NCBI RefSeq assembly: GCF_002749975.1
Contig: NZ_PEIG01000025.1
Location: 1 to 58,329, forward strand
DNA: 58,329 nt
Reading direction: 5' to 3'
Source of the DNA: Gloeocapsopsis sp. IPPAS B-1203
GTDB lineage: Bacteria; Cyanobacteriota; Cyanobacteriia; Cyanobacteriales; Chroococcidiopsidaceae
Part shown: positions 1 through 8,500 of the stretch, in pieces
Numbering within the stretch: position 1 is the stretch's first letter
Layout: each line of letters opens with the position of its first letter
The notes under the pieces: generated by a model
Told to the model about the DNA's origin: nothing
Databases searched by the model: none
The model's input: the letters and a program-made list of their open reading frames with translations, nothing else
Program-made: the position numbers and the translations under genes

Positions 1-251
1 CTGATGATGACGTGCTTGATATCGCGAGCAAAGAAGGTTGTCTACTCATTACTTCAGATAAAGATTTTGGTGAATTGGTTTTCCGATTGCAACGGATAAC
101 AGCAGGCGTGATTCTAGTCAGGTTAGCTGGGACTTTACTTGATGTGAAAGTAGAAATTATTTCACGCGCGATCGCCACCTATGCTGAACAACTTTCTTGT
201 GCTTTTACAGTCATCTCTCGAAGTTCTATTCGCATTCGCAAACTCCTTTGA
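1..251 (+). CDS. DUF5615-type PIN-like toxin protein, C-terminal part (cut by window edge)
   Basis: The reading frame is already open at base 3 (three Asp codons precede a GTG at 12), so the gene begins before the window. The visible part has the PIN-like core seen in DUF5615 proteins: an Asp-rich start, LLITSDKDFGELVF and then GVILVRL. The conserved Asp residues are those expected of the PIN-type metal site. DUF5615 proteins are usually partnered with a DUF433 antitoxin directly upstream; that partner would lie outside the window. Family assignment rests on motif recognition; activity is inferred. Confidence 0.75.
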   Translation, partial: DDDVLDIASKEGCLLITSDKDFGELVFRLQRITAGVILVRLAGTLLDVKVEIISRAIATYAEQLSCAFTVISRSSIRIRKLL

Positions 252-390
252 TTAGAATTCCATGCAACAGAGCCTACGACTGTCGAGCCTCCTTTACCCC
301 TGTAACTCTCTGCTCCCTATTCCCTTCTACTAAAACTTGAGAAAAATGGGAACAAAATTTATGAACGAACAGAGGTTTTTCGGCACAAAA

Positions 391-1410
391 TTAAGGTGGA
401 TTAACTAGATATTTATACAAATTATCAAAAACCGCGTCAGCAGCAAGAGGGCTTTCAGTAGTCCATGCAAAAATATCGACAAGATAAACCCGGCCATTCT
501 GAACAGCGTTGAGCTTTTTCCAAAGAGGTTTTTGTTTTAAGCTTTTATAAGCTTCTGTATGTCCGAATTCAGAAGCTAAAATAAATAAAATATCGCCATC
601 CAATAGCTCCAGCCTTTCTTCAGAAATTGCTTCTATCGAACCACCATCAATAGAAATATTTTGTGCTGGAGGTCTTTGCAAATCTAATTCCTCGAATATA
701 GAGCCTATAAATGAATTTTTAGCATAAGTGTATGCTCTTCGACCGTTATCATAGATGCCAGCAACAGAAATAGTTTTATCTTTATAACGATTACCAATAG
801 CTGCTTTTAGATCTTTTATTTGCTGATTGTAATGATTCCAAACTTGTTGTGCTTCTGCTTCTCTGTTCAGTACTTTGGCGGTGATAGTGAATGCCTCTTT
901 CCAGTTTTCGACTAAATCATCAAATGAAAACGCTACTGTAGGGGCAATTTGAGAAAGTAGAGGGTAAACCGCTTCAACAGCAGGCTCCCAAGCCAGAATC
1001 AAGTCAGGCTCAAGTTGGAGAATTTTTTCTAAATTAATATTAAATAATTGCCCTACACTCGCAATTTCTTCTACTTTGTCACCAAGAAAGGATTTATCGC
1101 TTAAAAAGGTTCTCAGTTCCTCAATTCCCCAAACGCTGCTACCAATTGGTTTGACACCCAAAGCAAGTGCATTGCTCAAGAGTGTTCTTGAAACAGTGAT
1201 TACCCGTTTGGGATTGTTCGGGATACACGTTTCACCTATTGCATGTTGCACTATTCGGCAGGAAACTGAGAGTGGTTTGGGAGTCAGTACACTAGTATGG
1301 TTAATGGCTGAGTTGGTGCAGGCTGAAATGAGGGCTACTGTGAATAAGGTTAGTAGAAACAACCACATTCTCTCCCATACTTTTCTCTTATAAGGATTAC
1401 TGTTGGACAC
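391..1410 (-). CDS. Iron-siderophore ABC transporter substrate-binding lipoprotein (cassette 1)
   Basis: 339-residue FecB/FhuD-like periplasmic binding protein. The N-terminus has basic residues, a hydrophobic stretch and a lipobox ending ISAC (Cys31), so it should be lipid-anchored. Family signatures follow: PKRVITVSRTLLSNALALGVKPIGSS near residue 68 (shown in part), LEKILQLEPDLILAW, and a C-terminal VYLVDIFAWT before a predicted helix. It starts with GTG at 1410; an in-frame ATG at 1368 would shorten the n-region. It lies 94 bp downstream of a TonB receptor gene on the same strand, completing an AraC-receptor-binding-protein cassette. Its role is to take ferric siderophore from the receptor to an inner-membrane permease, which is not encoded nearby. 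Confidence 0.9.
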   Translation of the reverse strand: MSNSNPYKRKVWERMWLFLLTLFTVALISACTNSAINHTSVLTPKPLSVSCRIVQHAIGETCIPNNPKRVITVSRTLLSNALALGVKPIGSSVWGIEELRTFLSDKSFLGDKVEEIASVGQLFNINLEKILQLEPDLILAWEPAVEAVYPLLSQIAPTVAFSFDDLVENWKEAFTITAKVLNREAEAQQVWNHYNQQIKDLKAAIGNRYKDKTISVAGIYDNGRRAYTYAKNSFIGSIFEELDLQRPPAQNISIDGGSIEAISEERLELLDGDILFILASEFGHTEAYKSLKQKPLWKKLNAVQNGRVYLVDIFAWTTESPLAADAVFDNLYKYLVNPP

Positions 1411-1504
1411 AGGTTCCGTTCCTTGTTATTGATTAATCGCTTATCAAGCAACTTTTGAAAAGAATGAAAAATTGTTTGTACCTTAGCGAAAGATTGGAAT
1501 TGAA

Positions 1505-4126
1505 TCAGAACTCCCACGAAATTGTTCCCTGCACTGTGAATGGAGTACCACGATAAACCCGAAGCGTGCTGAGCGCAGATTCAAAATAATCCACGTCAAA
1601 TAAATTTCTGAAATTGAGGGCAGCACGGAACCGATCGCGTCTGTAGAAAATCGATGCATCTGTCCGCAGATAGCTTGGCAATTCAACGCTGTTTTCTAAA
1701 TCTATCTGTCGCTCTCCAACGAAGAATAATCCTAAACCAACTCCAAGACCTTGCAAATCTCCTGATGGGATCTCATAACTTGTCCAGAGGCTGAAGGCAT
1801 TTTCAGGAACATTGTTTAATCGATTTCCAGTGGGGATGGCATTGTCTTCGGTTACTCTGGCGTCAGTGTAGACATAACCTGCAAGAATGCTCCATCCTGG
1901 CAAAATTTCGCCCTGAAGGTTGAGTTCTATCCCTCGACTACTTTGTTCTCCTGTCTGAATCGAAAATTCATCTGGGGGTACATCAGGTCTATTGTCAGGC
2001 GTCAAGACATTGCTACGGGTTAGGTCGTAGAAGGCAAGGGTTGCTGAGAGTTGATCATTGATATCCGCTTTGACCCCTACTTCATATTGGGTACCACGTT
2101 CAGGTTGAAACAAATCACCCTCAAATGTCGTGCCACTTAATGGAGTAAAAGAACGGCTGTAGCTGGCGTAGAGCGCGATAGGCTCAATGGGCTGATAGAC
2201 AATCCCAATGCGGGGAGAGAAGGCGTCGCTCGTTTGACGGGTTTCTGTACCTACTACAAAATCACGATTGGTTTCCGTAGATAGATCAAATCTTCCACCT
2301 AGCAAGAGGTTGAGATTGTCTGTCAGAGTTACCTGATCTTGCATATAGATTCCTAAAGTGCTCCGGTAAAAACCTCCATTAAAAGCAAGGGAGAAAGGAC
2401 TAAGCGGTTGTTCATAGACAGGATTAAACAAATCGATTGGTGCAGCAGTACCTGTAAATAGCTCTACGGTTCGGGTAAACTCACCCCAATCAACTCCAAA
2501 GACTAGCTGATGTTCAATTGAACCGGTTGTAAAATTGCCAATCAGATTGACATTGAAATCGTAGACGTTTGTATCGGTACCAATAAGGCTCTGAGTCACA
2601 CGATTTAGGGTTCGGTTGTCAGCGTCAAGACTGGCAGGAAAAACATAGAAGCTATCGTCAGAATTAAAGTTTGCTGCTCTCCACTGAAATGCCTGTTGGA
2701 TTAACCAGTTGTCGCTAAACTGATGCTCTAGCCGATAGCCTAATCTACTAATTCTGCTATCAAAAGCAGTGTCTGGTTCTCCAACATTCCGATCGCGAGG
2801 AATGTCGCCATTAGGGTTTGGCAGCACCGTACCTACTGCTGGCAAACCTGGATCAACAAATGTGCTTCTGTCTGTGTACTCACCCTCTAGGTTAAGGCGA
2901 GTGCGCTCACCGAGAGAAAAACTGATAACGGGTGCAATCGAAAATTGATTGGCGTTGAAAAAATCGACAAAACTTCCTCTGTCTAGATAGGCTGCATTGA
3001 GCCGATACAATATTGTTCTGGAGTCGTTTAACGGTCCTGATAAGTCAATCGCACCTCGGTAGAATTCGTAACTGCCAACGGTAGCATCAACAGCGTAGAA
3101 GGGATCTCTGAGAGGTTGTTTCGTTACCAAGTTGATGGTTCCCCCTGGATTAGCCAGTCCATAGAGGACAGATGCTGGACCTAGCAACACTTCAATCCTT
3201 TCAATATTAGGGGCTAAATCCACCACTGTAGCCCCACTTTCTCTCAACCCATTTCTGAGAATATTGTTGCCGTCAGAAGCGTTGGTCTCAAAGCCGCGGA
3301 TCACAAAATCGGAAGCGTTAAGTCTTGAACTACCAAATACTGGAAGTACTCCAGGAACATTTTCCAGGGCTTCGTTGATTTGAGTGACATTTCGATCGCG
3401 CAACACCTCTTGCGGCACAACTTGAATCGATTGAGGAATATCGCGTAGCGGTGTATCTGTCCGCGTCGCAGTCGATGCACTCGACGGGTTATATCCCTCA
3501 TCCTGCTCTCCCGTCACTACGATCTCAATTGTGTCTTCCTCTGTAACTTCTCCAGTATCACCCACTGTTACAGATAGAACTAACCCTTGTGCTTCTGCCG
3601 TCACCTCAGCCACAGGCGGCGCATCCGTCCCCGTAATCGTGACTTGTACTCTGTCACCTGGTAGACTGGTCGCACTTACCAGCGCAATACCCTCAACCGG
3701 ATTTACTTGAGAAAACTCTTGGGCGATCGCTGCATTGGGAATATCTGCAATCAGTGTATTATCTATTATCTGAGTTTCCGGCACTTCCAGCGCACCATTT
3801 GCGATTTCTAGCACCACCTGCAATCCTGTTTCGGTTGCTTCTACGCGCACATTGGTAATTTGCACTAGCGACGCTTCAATTTGAGCCACCCAATCTTTGA
3901 GCGTGGTAGCAGGTTGCTTTAATTCGCTTAGTTGGGGAATCTCAGCAACGGATAAGGGCAATTCAGACACTCGGCGATCGCGTTGACCGTTTAACTCATC
4001 ACTCTCTCGCTCTTGCTGTGTCCACCCAGGTAATGCTAACGCACCGACCAAACTTCCCGACACCACTATCAACGCCAACCGCGCCAGAACTAGAAACCAC
4101 AACACGCGCATCTCAATCACTCTCAC
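1505..4126 (-). CDS. TonB-dependent siderophore receptor with N-terminal AMIN domain (cassette 1)
   Basis: 873 residues. After a hydrophobic signal segment comes an AMIN domain (about residues 85-140, containing ITNVRVEATETGLQVVLE), common in cyanobacterial TonB receptors. Then a TonB-box-like IEIVVTGEQ and a plug beginning DTPLRDIPQSIQVVPQ, the hallmark of the FhuA/FoxA/FpvA siderophore-receptor class. The plug holds VLLGPASVLYGLANPGGTIN and the C-terminal beta-barrel ends in aromatic TISWEF, as expected for BAM-dependent insertion. It imports a ferric siderophore across the outer membrane using TonB-ExbBD energy. It sits between its AraC regulator and binding-protein gene. The ligand cannot be read from sequence. 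It is similar in class to the receptor at 41418 and unlike that at 15416. Confidence 0.93.
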   Translation of the reverse strand: MRVIEMRVLWFLVLARLALIVVSGSLVGALALPGWTQQERESDELNGQRDRRVSELPLSVAEIPQLSELKQPATTLKDWVAQIEASLVQITNVRVEATETGLQVVLEIANGALEVPETQIIDNTLIADIPNAAIAQEFSQVNPVEGIALVSATSLPGDRVQVTITGTDAPPVAEVTAEAQGLVLSVTVGDTGEVTEEDTIEIVVTGEQDEGYNPSSASTATRTDTPLRDIPQSIQVVPQEVLRDRNVTQINEALENVPGVLPVFGSSRLNASDFVIRGFETNASDGNNILRNGLRESGATVVDLAPNIERIEVLLGPASVLYGLANPGGTINLVTKQPLRDPFYAVDATVGSYEFYRGAIDLSGPLNDSRTILYRLNAAYLDRGSFVDFFNANQFSIAPVISFSLGERTRLNLEGEYTDRSTFVDPGLPAVGTVLPNPNGDIPRDRNVGEPDTAFDSRISRLGYRLEHQFSDNWLIQQAFQWRAANFNSDDSFYVFPASLDADNRTLNRVTQSLIGTDTNVYDFNVNLIGNFTTGSIEHQLVFGVDWGEFTRTVELFTGTAAPIDLFNPVYEQPLSPFSLAFNGGFYRSTLGIYMQDQVTLTDNLNLLLGGRFDLSTETNRDFVVGTETRQTSDAFSPRIGIVYQPIEPIALYASYSRSFTPLSGTTFEGDLFQPERGTQYEVGVKADINDQLSATLAFYDLTRSNVLTPDNRPDVPPDEFSIQTGEQSSRGIELNLQGEILPGWSILAGYVYTDARVTEDNAIPTGNRLNNVPENAFSLWTSYEIPSGDLQGLGVGLGLFFVGERQIDLENSVELPSYLRTDASIFYRRDRFRAALNFRNLFDVDYFESALSTLRVYRGTPFTVQGTISWEF

Positions 4127-4201
4127 ACCAATGAATCTGTTCTATTGCCACTCATTCTTAATAGCGATAGAGAGTAGTGTAGAGAAGTTGATTCAGCGTG
4201 T

Positions 4202-5215
4202 CTATCTAAAATCCGCCTTTGATCTAAAAACCGTCTTTTTTCCCGCTAAACATTGACTAGGCGTGATGCCAAAATGTCGCTTAAACGCTGCTGCAAATTG
4301 CCCTAAGTGTTCATAGCCGACCGAATTTGCGACCTCTGTCACCTTCACATCCCCTTGGCGCAATAACCTTTCTGCCTGCTCTAATCGCTGCTGGATTAGA
4401 TAGCCCACTACCGTTGTGTTAAAGAGTATTTGAAACCCCCGCTGAAGCGTGCGATCGCTCACTCCCACTTGCTGCGCCAATTCCGACAGTGATGGCGGAT
4501 GCGCAAATTGGCTGGTCAAAATCTCTTGGGCATAATGCAAACGTGCGATCGTCTCCGGCTTCAGTCGCGGATACGGTGTTTGATTGGCACGATCCGAAAT
4601 AATGTCAAGGTGCATCGCCAACAGTTCTAACACCTTCGCTTGAAGATACATGCGCTTTGCTGCGCCGCGATAAGGTGCATTCCACATCTGCTCAGCCAGC
4701 GATCGCATCTTTGCCGTTACCTTCGGGTAAAATGAAACCTTCCAGTCTTCTCCTTTGAACAACTGTTTTATTGACTCAGAATGACGCTGGCGATCGCTCA
4801 AAAAAAATGGCTCCAACACTTCTGGCTCGATTTCTATATCAATGAAGGTTACACGATCTCCACTGAAATTCGTTTCAACATAAGCAGGCGAAATGCCACT
4901 CCCCGAAAAATAGCCGCGTGTCCCACCCAGACTAGGGTGAATATCACAATGTACGAAGCCAGATAGACAAATAAGAAGTTGGATTGGATGCTGGTGAGCA
5001 GTTTCCTTAAAACACCAGTCTTGACTACATTCGTAATCTGAAAGGGTTAATCTTAACCCAGGCGATAGCTCCATCACCCGCCTAAATTCCCGACCCAAAG
5101 CTTGTGGACTACCTACAAACTCCTCATACTCGTCAAGCACTAAATCGTCGGGTTGAGGTTGAGGAGACCGTTCGTACAGTTCCTTCCAATCAGATTGGTT
5201 GAGGATGAGCGTCAT
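4202..5215 (-). CDS. AraC/PchR-family transcriptional regulator (cassette 1)
   Basis: The open frame extends up to 5386, but the ATG at 5215 (MTLILNQSDWKELYER) is preferred because the paralogues at 18304 and 44041 begin with the same pattern (MSITILQTDFWQLF, MTLIFSMEQWHELL). About 337 residues: an N-terminal PchR-like effector region and a C-terminal double HTH (SLSELAQQVGVSDRTLQRGF, then VTEVANSVGYEHLGQFAAAF). PchR/YbtA-type regulators sense ferric siderophore and activate the adjacent receptor. An inverted repeat lies 33 bp upstream of the start (5248-5260). It leads the receptor gene by about 75 bp. Confidence 0.9.
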   Translation of the reverse strand: MTLILNQSDWKELYERSPQPQPDDLVLDEYEEFVGSPQALGREFRRVMELSPGLRLTLSDYECSQDWCFKETAHQHPIQLLICLSGFVHCDIHPSLGGTRGYFSGSGISPAYVETNFSGDRVTFIDIEIEPEVLEPFFLSDRQRHSESIKQLFKGEDWKVSFYPKVTAKMRSLAEQMWNAPYRGAAKRMYLQAKVLELLAMHLDIISDRANQTPYPRLKPETIARLHYAQEILTSQFAHPPSLSELAQQVGVSDRTLQRGFQILFNTTVVGYLIQQRLEQAERLLRQGDVKVTEVANSVGYEHLGQFAAAFKRHFGITPSQCLAGKKTVFRSKADFR

Positions 5216-5247
5216 GGTGAGGAGGATTAGCCAGGAATCTAATTGTG

Positions 5248-5260
5248 ATTGATTATCAAT
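5248..5260. promoter_or_regulatory. Inverted repeat ATTGAT-T-ATCAAT upstream of AraC gene 1
   Basis: A perfect 6-1-6 AT-rich inverted repeat, 33 bp before the chosen start of the AraC gene. Size and composition are compatible with a Fur-type box or an AraC operator. It may equally be chance in an AT-rich leader; similar but not identical repeats precede the other two AraC genes. Confidence 0.35.
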
Positions 5261-5463
5261 AAATTTACCACTGTTCACAGAATTAAGGGTAACGACCTGC
5301 CGTAAGCAATGCAATTTCAGTAACTGGGGCTGCATCGCTTTGACCGCCCTCTTCGTCACTCTAGTGGCTGTGTACTGATTTGACACGAATAGGCTTCATG
5401 CGATCGCACCTAAGTTCAGTACAGCACTTGCTTTTGACCATTACACAATTCAACACAGCAGGG

Positions 5464-5907
5464 CTAGTTTTTCCTGTGAACCCCGATCTCCGACTCTTTT
5501 TGAATGTTAGGACAAATTGTATCTTTGTGCTGGCTTGGGAAGTCTTCCCAACCTGAGAGTAATCCATTTAATTCAGCACGTAGAGTTAATAATTGCTTGA
5601 CTTGTTGGTCAATTTGTGCAACTTTTTCCTCTAATTTTTCTTTTACTTCACCGCAGGGTAGTTCCCCTTGGTCATGAACATTTAAAATCTCGCCGATTTC
5701 TTCGAGACTCAGCCCAAGACTTTGGGCGCGTTTGATGAAAGACAGACGAGTTAGTACGTCAGAGGAAAATTGCCGAAAACCTCCTTCGGTTCGCCCTGTT
5801 GATTGCAGTAAACCTAAGCTTTCGTAATAGCGAATAGTTCTAATTGGAATTCCACTCAGTGTTGTTACTTGCCCAATTAGCAGTGCCTTTTTATCTTGAG
5901 TTAACAT
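5464..5907 (-). CDS. MerR-family heavy-metal-type transcriptional regulator
   Basis: 147 residues. The N-terminal winged HTH contains TIRYYESLGLL and GGFRQFSSDVLTRLSFIKRAQ, diagnostic of MerR. A dimerisation helix follows, and metal-site cysteines occur at ELPCGEV (about residue 81) and near the C-terminus in ICPNIQ, the arrangement of CadR/PbrR/ZntR-type regulators; one of the usual three cysteine positions is not obvious. It is divergent from the TetR gene at 6061, with a MerR-type dyad between them (5970-5987). No metal exporter is adjacent, which is unusual for this subfamily. The metal ligand is unknown. Confidence 0.88.
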   Translation of the reverse strand: MLTQDKKALLIGQVTTLSGIPIRTIRYYESLGLLQSTGRTEGGFRQFSSDVLTRLSFIKRAQSLGLSLEEIGEILNVHDQGELPCGEVKEKLEEKVAQIDQQVKQLLTLRAELNGLLSGWEDFPSQHKDTICPNIQKESEIGVHRKN

Positions 5908-5969
5908 TAACTACCTCCAGACTGATAAGATTGGACATTCACATTAAAATACTACTGTCATTGCTCAAC

Positions 5970-5987
5970 TCTCTAGTTGGCTAGAGA
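5970..5987. promoter_or_regulatory. Candidate MerR operator (TCTCTAG-TTGG-CTAGAGA)
   Basis: A perfect 7-4-7 dyad between the divergent merR and tetR genes. The surrounding ACTCTCTAGTTGGCTAGAG strongly resembles ZntR/MerR-type operators, which sit in an over-long promoter spacer. A TTGCTC hexamer at 5961 and AT-rich sequence after 5988 could be the -35 and -10 of a rightward promoter toward tetR. Confidence 0.6.
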
Positions 5988-6030
5988 TTTATTATAACTT
6001 TTATTCAGCAATAGAGTAGCTCGGATTTGG

Positions 6031-6051
6031 CATACTGGATGGTATGTATAC
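6031..6051. promoter_or_regulatory. Candidate TetR operator upstream of the tandem-HTH regulator
   Basis: CATAC and GTATG form an inverted repeat with a 6-bp spacer, overlapped by a GTATAC palindrome, directly before the GTG start at 6061. The same half-sites recur before the methyltransferase at 6938 with a 10-bp spacer, suggesting one regulator acts at both. Confidence 0.5.
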
Positions 6052-6060
6052 TGAAACATA

Positions 6061-6858
6061 GTGCCTGTGACTATTCGCTCGCGCATTCTAGATGCAGCTA
6101 GACACTTAGCTAAAGATTACCCCATCGACAAAATCACTATGAGTGCTGTCGCCCAGAAAGCAGGTGTTAGTCAACCAACAGTTCGTCGCTACTTGGGTAG
6201 TAAAGATCAACTACAAGCATTTCTAGCAAATGAGCAACAGCGATCGCCGCAGTCAGCACTGTTGGATACTCGCAGTCGAATTCTGCAAGCAGCGCAGCAA
6301 GTATTTGCCCAAGAAGGTTACGAACGAGCAACCCTTGATGCGATCGCTAGCGCAATTGGTTTAACGAAGGGTGCTGTTTACTGGCACTTTCAAAGCAAAA
6401 GTGACTTATTTTTAGCATTACTAGAAGAACAATTGCAGTCTCCTCTATCTATCACGCCAGAAGTTGCTCAGCAAACTTTGAATCACCCTAATCCACAAGC
6501 AGAAGTTGCTAAGGTACTTGCTAGACAACTACAACACATTACAGCTAATCCCAACTGGTGCCGTCTTTACATGGAGTTTATGGTTCAAAGTCGCGAACCA
6601 GAGGTGCAAAACGTATTAACTAGTCCTAACTGTCGCGAACGTGAAACTGCAATCGTACAAATGCTGCAGCGATTGCAAGCTGAGGGAAAACTAGCTGCTG
6701 ATGTCGATCCTTTTGTGATTGGAGTCTTCTGGGCTGCGCTGATTGATGGATTAATGCTCGTACAAATGGTGGAACCGGAACGTATTAACCTTGTAGCTTG
6801 GAGCGATCAGCTGGCAAGGCTTCTGTGGCAAGGAATTCAACCAACATCAAATAGTTAA
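6061..6858 (+). CDS. TetR/AcrR-family regulator with two tandem N-terminal HTH domains
   Basis: 265 residues beginning at GTG. Two complete TetR_N helix-turn-helix domains occur in a row: residues about 4-55 (ITMSAVAQKAGVSQPTVRRYL) and about 70-120 (ATLDAIASAIGLTKGAVYWHF), joined by a short polar linker. One ligand-binding/dimerisation domain follows (about 125-260). Ordinary TetR proteins have one HTH and about 200 residues. It is divergent from merR and followed 79 bp later by a methyltransferase gene; related dyads precede both. The simplest reading is a local repressor of itself and the methyltransferase. Its ligand is unknown. Confidence 0.88.
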   Translation: MPVTIRSRILDAARHLAKDYPIDKITMSAVAQKAGVSQPTVRRYLGSKDQLQAFLANEQQRSPQSALLDTRSRILQAAQQVFAQEGYERATLDAIASAIGLTKGAVYWHFQSKSDLFLALLEEQLQSPLSITPEVAQQTLNHPNPQAEVAKVLARQLQHITANPNWCRLYMEFMVQSREPEVQNVLTSPNCRERETAIVQMLQRLQAEGKLAADVDPFVIGVFWAALIDGLMLVQMVEPERINLVAWSDQLARLLWQGIQPTSNS

Positions 6859-6899
6859 ATTATGTAGCAACTCTTTGCGAGCAATCTTTTTTAAGTTAG

Positions 6900-6919
6900 C
6901 ATACTATACAGTAGGTATG
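6900..6919. promoter_or_regulatory. Candidate TetR operator upstream of methyltransferase
   Basis: CATAC and GTATG half-sites separated by 10 bp, 19 bp before the ATG at 6938, matching the half-sites before the tetR gene (6031-6046). The different spacing is notable given the doubled HTH of the regulator. Confidence 0.5.
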
Positions 6920-6937
6920 TTGAAAAAAAAGTGAACT

Positions 6938-7603
6938 ATGTTGCACAATGGTGTGGAACCAAAAGCACAGCGTACTCCAGGTTGGTATCAACGCTTTTTT
7001 GCCTGGATGATGGCACATGGAAATGCAGACTATGAGGCAGCGATGCGCGATCGCAAGCAAAAATTATTTGCTGGAGTGCATGGCAATGTTTTAGAAATTG
7101 GACCAGGAACGGGACCTAACTTGTCTTACTATCCTCACGATACGCACTGGATTGGAGTTGAGCCAAATCCGTATATGCATTCTTATTTAAGGCAAGAAGC
7201 CGAACGTGTTGGGTTAGATATTGAAATTCGTCATGGTACTGCGGAACGACTCGAAGTAGAAGATAACAGTGTGGATGCTGTTGTTAGCACGCTGGTTCTC
7301 TGTTCAGTAAATGATTTGGAAGGAACACTAAAAGAGGTTTTGCGAGTACTGAAGCCTGGCGGTCAGTTCTTTTTTCTCGAACACGTTGCGGCTTCTCAAA
7401 ATACAAGGCTGCGTAAAATTCAAAATTGGATTAGTCCGCTTTGGCAAGTTCTGGGTGACGGGTGTCATCCAAATCGAGAAACTTGGAGTGTATTAGAAAA
7501 GGTAGGTTTTGAAAAGCTAGATTACGAGAATTTTCAAGCAGATGCAGTACCAGCACTTGTGAGTCCGCAAATTATTGGTGTAGCAACAAAGAAGGCTAAA
7601 TAG
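6938..7603 (+). CDS. Class I SAM-dependent methyltransferase (METTL7/UbiE-like)
   Basis: 221 residues. SAM motif I is LEIGPGTGPNLSYYP (about residues 47-61), the acidic ribose-binding position is in IGVEPNPYM, and the later motifs are DAVVSTLVLCSV and VLRVLKPGGQFFFLEHV. This arrangement matches the METTL7-like branch of Methyltransf_11 proteins, whose animal members methylate thiols; the substrate here is unknown. It is co-oriented with the tandem-HTH tetR gene and has its own candidate operator, so it is the likely regulatory target. Two further methyltransferase genes lie immediately beyond on the opposite strand. Confidence 0.85.
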   Translation: MLHNGVEPKAQRTPGWYQRFFAWMMAHGNADYEAAMRDRKQKLFAGVHGNVLEIGPGTGPNLSYYPHDTHWIGVEPNPYMHSYLRQEAERVGLDIEIRHGTAERLEVEDNSVDAVVSTLVLCSVNDLEGTLKEVLRVLKPGGQFFFLEHVAASQNTRLRKIQNWISPLWQVLGDGCHPNRETWSVLEKVGFEKLDYENFQADAVPALVSPQIIGVATKKAK

Positions 7604-7615
7604 TCCTGTAAGAAT

Positions 7616-7650
7616 TGCAGATGCCCTACGACTGAAGTCGGGGCTATCCA
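7616..7650 (-). repeat. Partial copy of the two-hairpin intergenic repeat
   Basis: Read on the minus strand this contains GATAGCC followed by CCGACT-TC-AGTCG, the second hairpin of the repeat family seen at 7677-7844, 20213-20257 and 45107-45213. The first hairpin is degenerate here. Confidence 0.5.
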
Positions 7651-7676
7651 AACGAAGTTGACGAGCGCACACTACA

Positions 7677-7844
7677 TGTAAGAGTTTTATGGTTTAATCC
7701 ACGGAGGTGGATTTAGTTTATGTAGTTGCGAATTTATTCGCCAAGCTTGGTTTTGCGAAATGTAAGAGTTTTATGATTTAATCCACGGAGGTGGATTTAG
7801 TTTATGTAGCTGCGAATTTATTCGCCAAGCTTGGTTTTGCGAAA
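7677..7844 (+). repeat. 84-bp tandem duplication carrying the two-hairpin repeat
   Basis: Two adjacent 84-bp units (7677-7760 and 7761-7844) differ at only two positions. Each contains hairpin 1 (AATCCAC-GGAG-GTGGATT), a short linker and hairpin 2 (GCGAAT-TT-ATTCGC). The second unit overlaps the last nine codons, including the stop, of the methyltransferase gene ending at 7818, so the first unit carries a detached copy of that gene tail. The near identity implies a recent duplication. Confidence 0.9.
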
Positions 7845-8474
7845 GACAACATTATAGAGATTGCCTTCCCAATCATCAACAACTTGCACTACTTCAAACC
7901 CTGCTTGCGTCACTTCTTCAATTAGTAGTTCTTTTGTAATACCATGACCACCTCGGTTTTCTGGCACACCTTCTAACTTCCAAAAATTTAAGAACCAATT
8001 AGGAGGAAAGTCTGCGATCGCTAGTAATCCTTGAGGTTGTAAAGACTGCTGCAAACTCTCATTCATGCGTTCGGGTTGCGTGAAGTGATGATAGACACCC
8101 CTCATAAAAATTGCATCGCAACATTCTGGCGGTAAGTTAGTTTGATCGACTGCTCCTTGAATCACTTGTACGTTTGTCAGATTATGCTTTTTTACGTTAT
8201 TTTGGATCGCTTTTAATTGCTGTGGGTTGAGTTCCGTCGAGTAGATCTTGCCACTAGGACCAATATGCTGTGCAATGCGGACAGTTAAATCTCCATTTCC
8301 AGCACCAATTTCTGCAACAACTGCACCAGGTTGCAAGTTCAATAAATGACTCAACCGATTTGCTTCATTGTCGAGAGACTGTTTGTTGTAGAACACCCAA
8401 GAAAAATAGGAGGCGATCGCTACCAACCCCATGAACCAAAATAGTTCTTTGTGGCGTTTAAAATTTTTAATCAT
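7818..8474 (-). CDS. Membrane-anchored class I SAM-dependent methyltransferase
   Basis: 218 residues. A single hydrophobic segment near residues 12-28 (FWFMGLVAIASYFSWVF) would anchor it to a membrane. The Rossmann methyltransferase core follows, with motif I VVAEIGAGNGDLTVRIA, acidic residue in YSTELNPQQL, and FMRGVYHHFTQPERM. Proteins of this type are widespread in bacteria with undefined substrate. The last residues (FRKTKLGE) are encoded inside a repeated element, so the natural C-terminus may have been altered. It lies 26 bp downstream of another methyltransferase gene on the same strand, probably co-transcribed. Confidence 0.85.
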   Translation of the reverse strand: MIKNFKRHKELFWFMGLVAIASYFSWVFYNKQSLDNEANRLSHLLNLQPGAVVAEIGAGNGDLTVRIAQHIGPSGKIYSTELNPQQLKAIQNNVKKHNLTNVQVIQGAVDQTNLPPECCDAIFMRGVYHHFTQPERMNESLQQSLQPQGLLAIADFPPNWFLNFWKLEGVPENRGGHGITKELLIEEVTQAGFEVVQVVDDWEGNLYNVVFRKTKLGE

Positions 8475-8500
8475 AGTTGTGAATGGTTGAACGTAATTGA

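Noticed and set aside
7677-7844. CRISPR-like array
   Set aside because: Two directly abutting 84-bp units without spacers; it is a tandem duplication.
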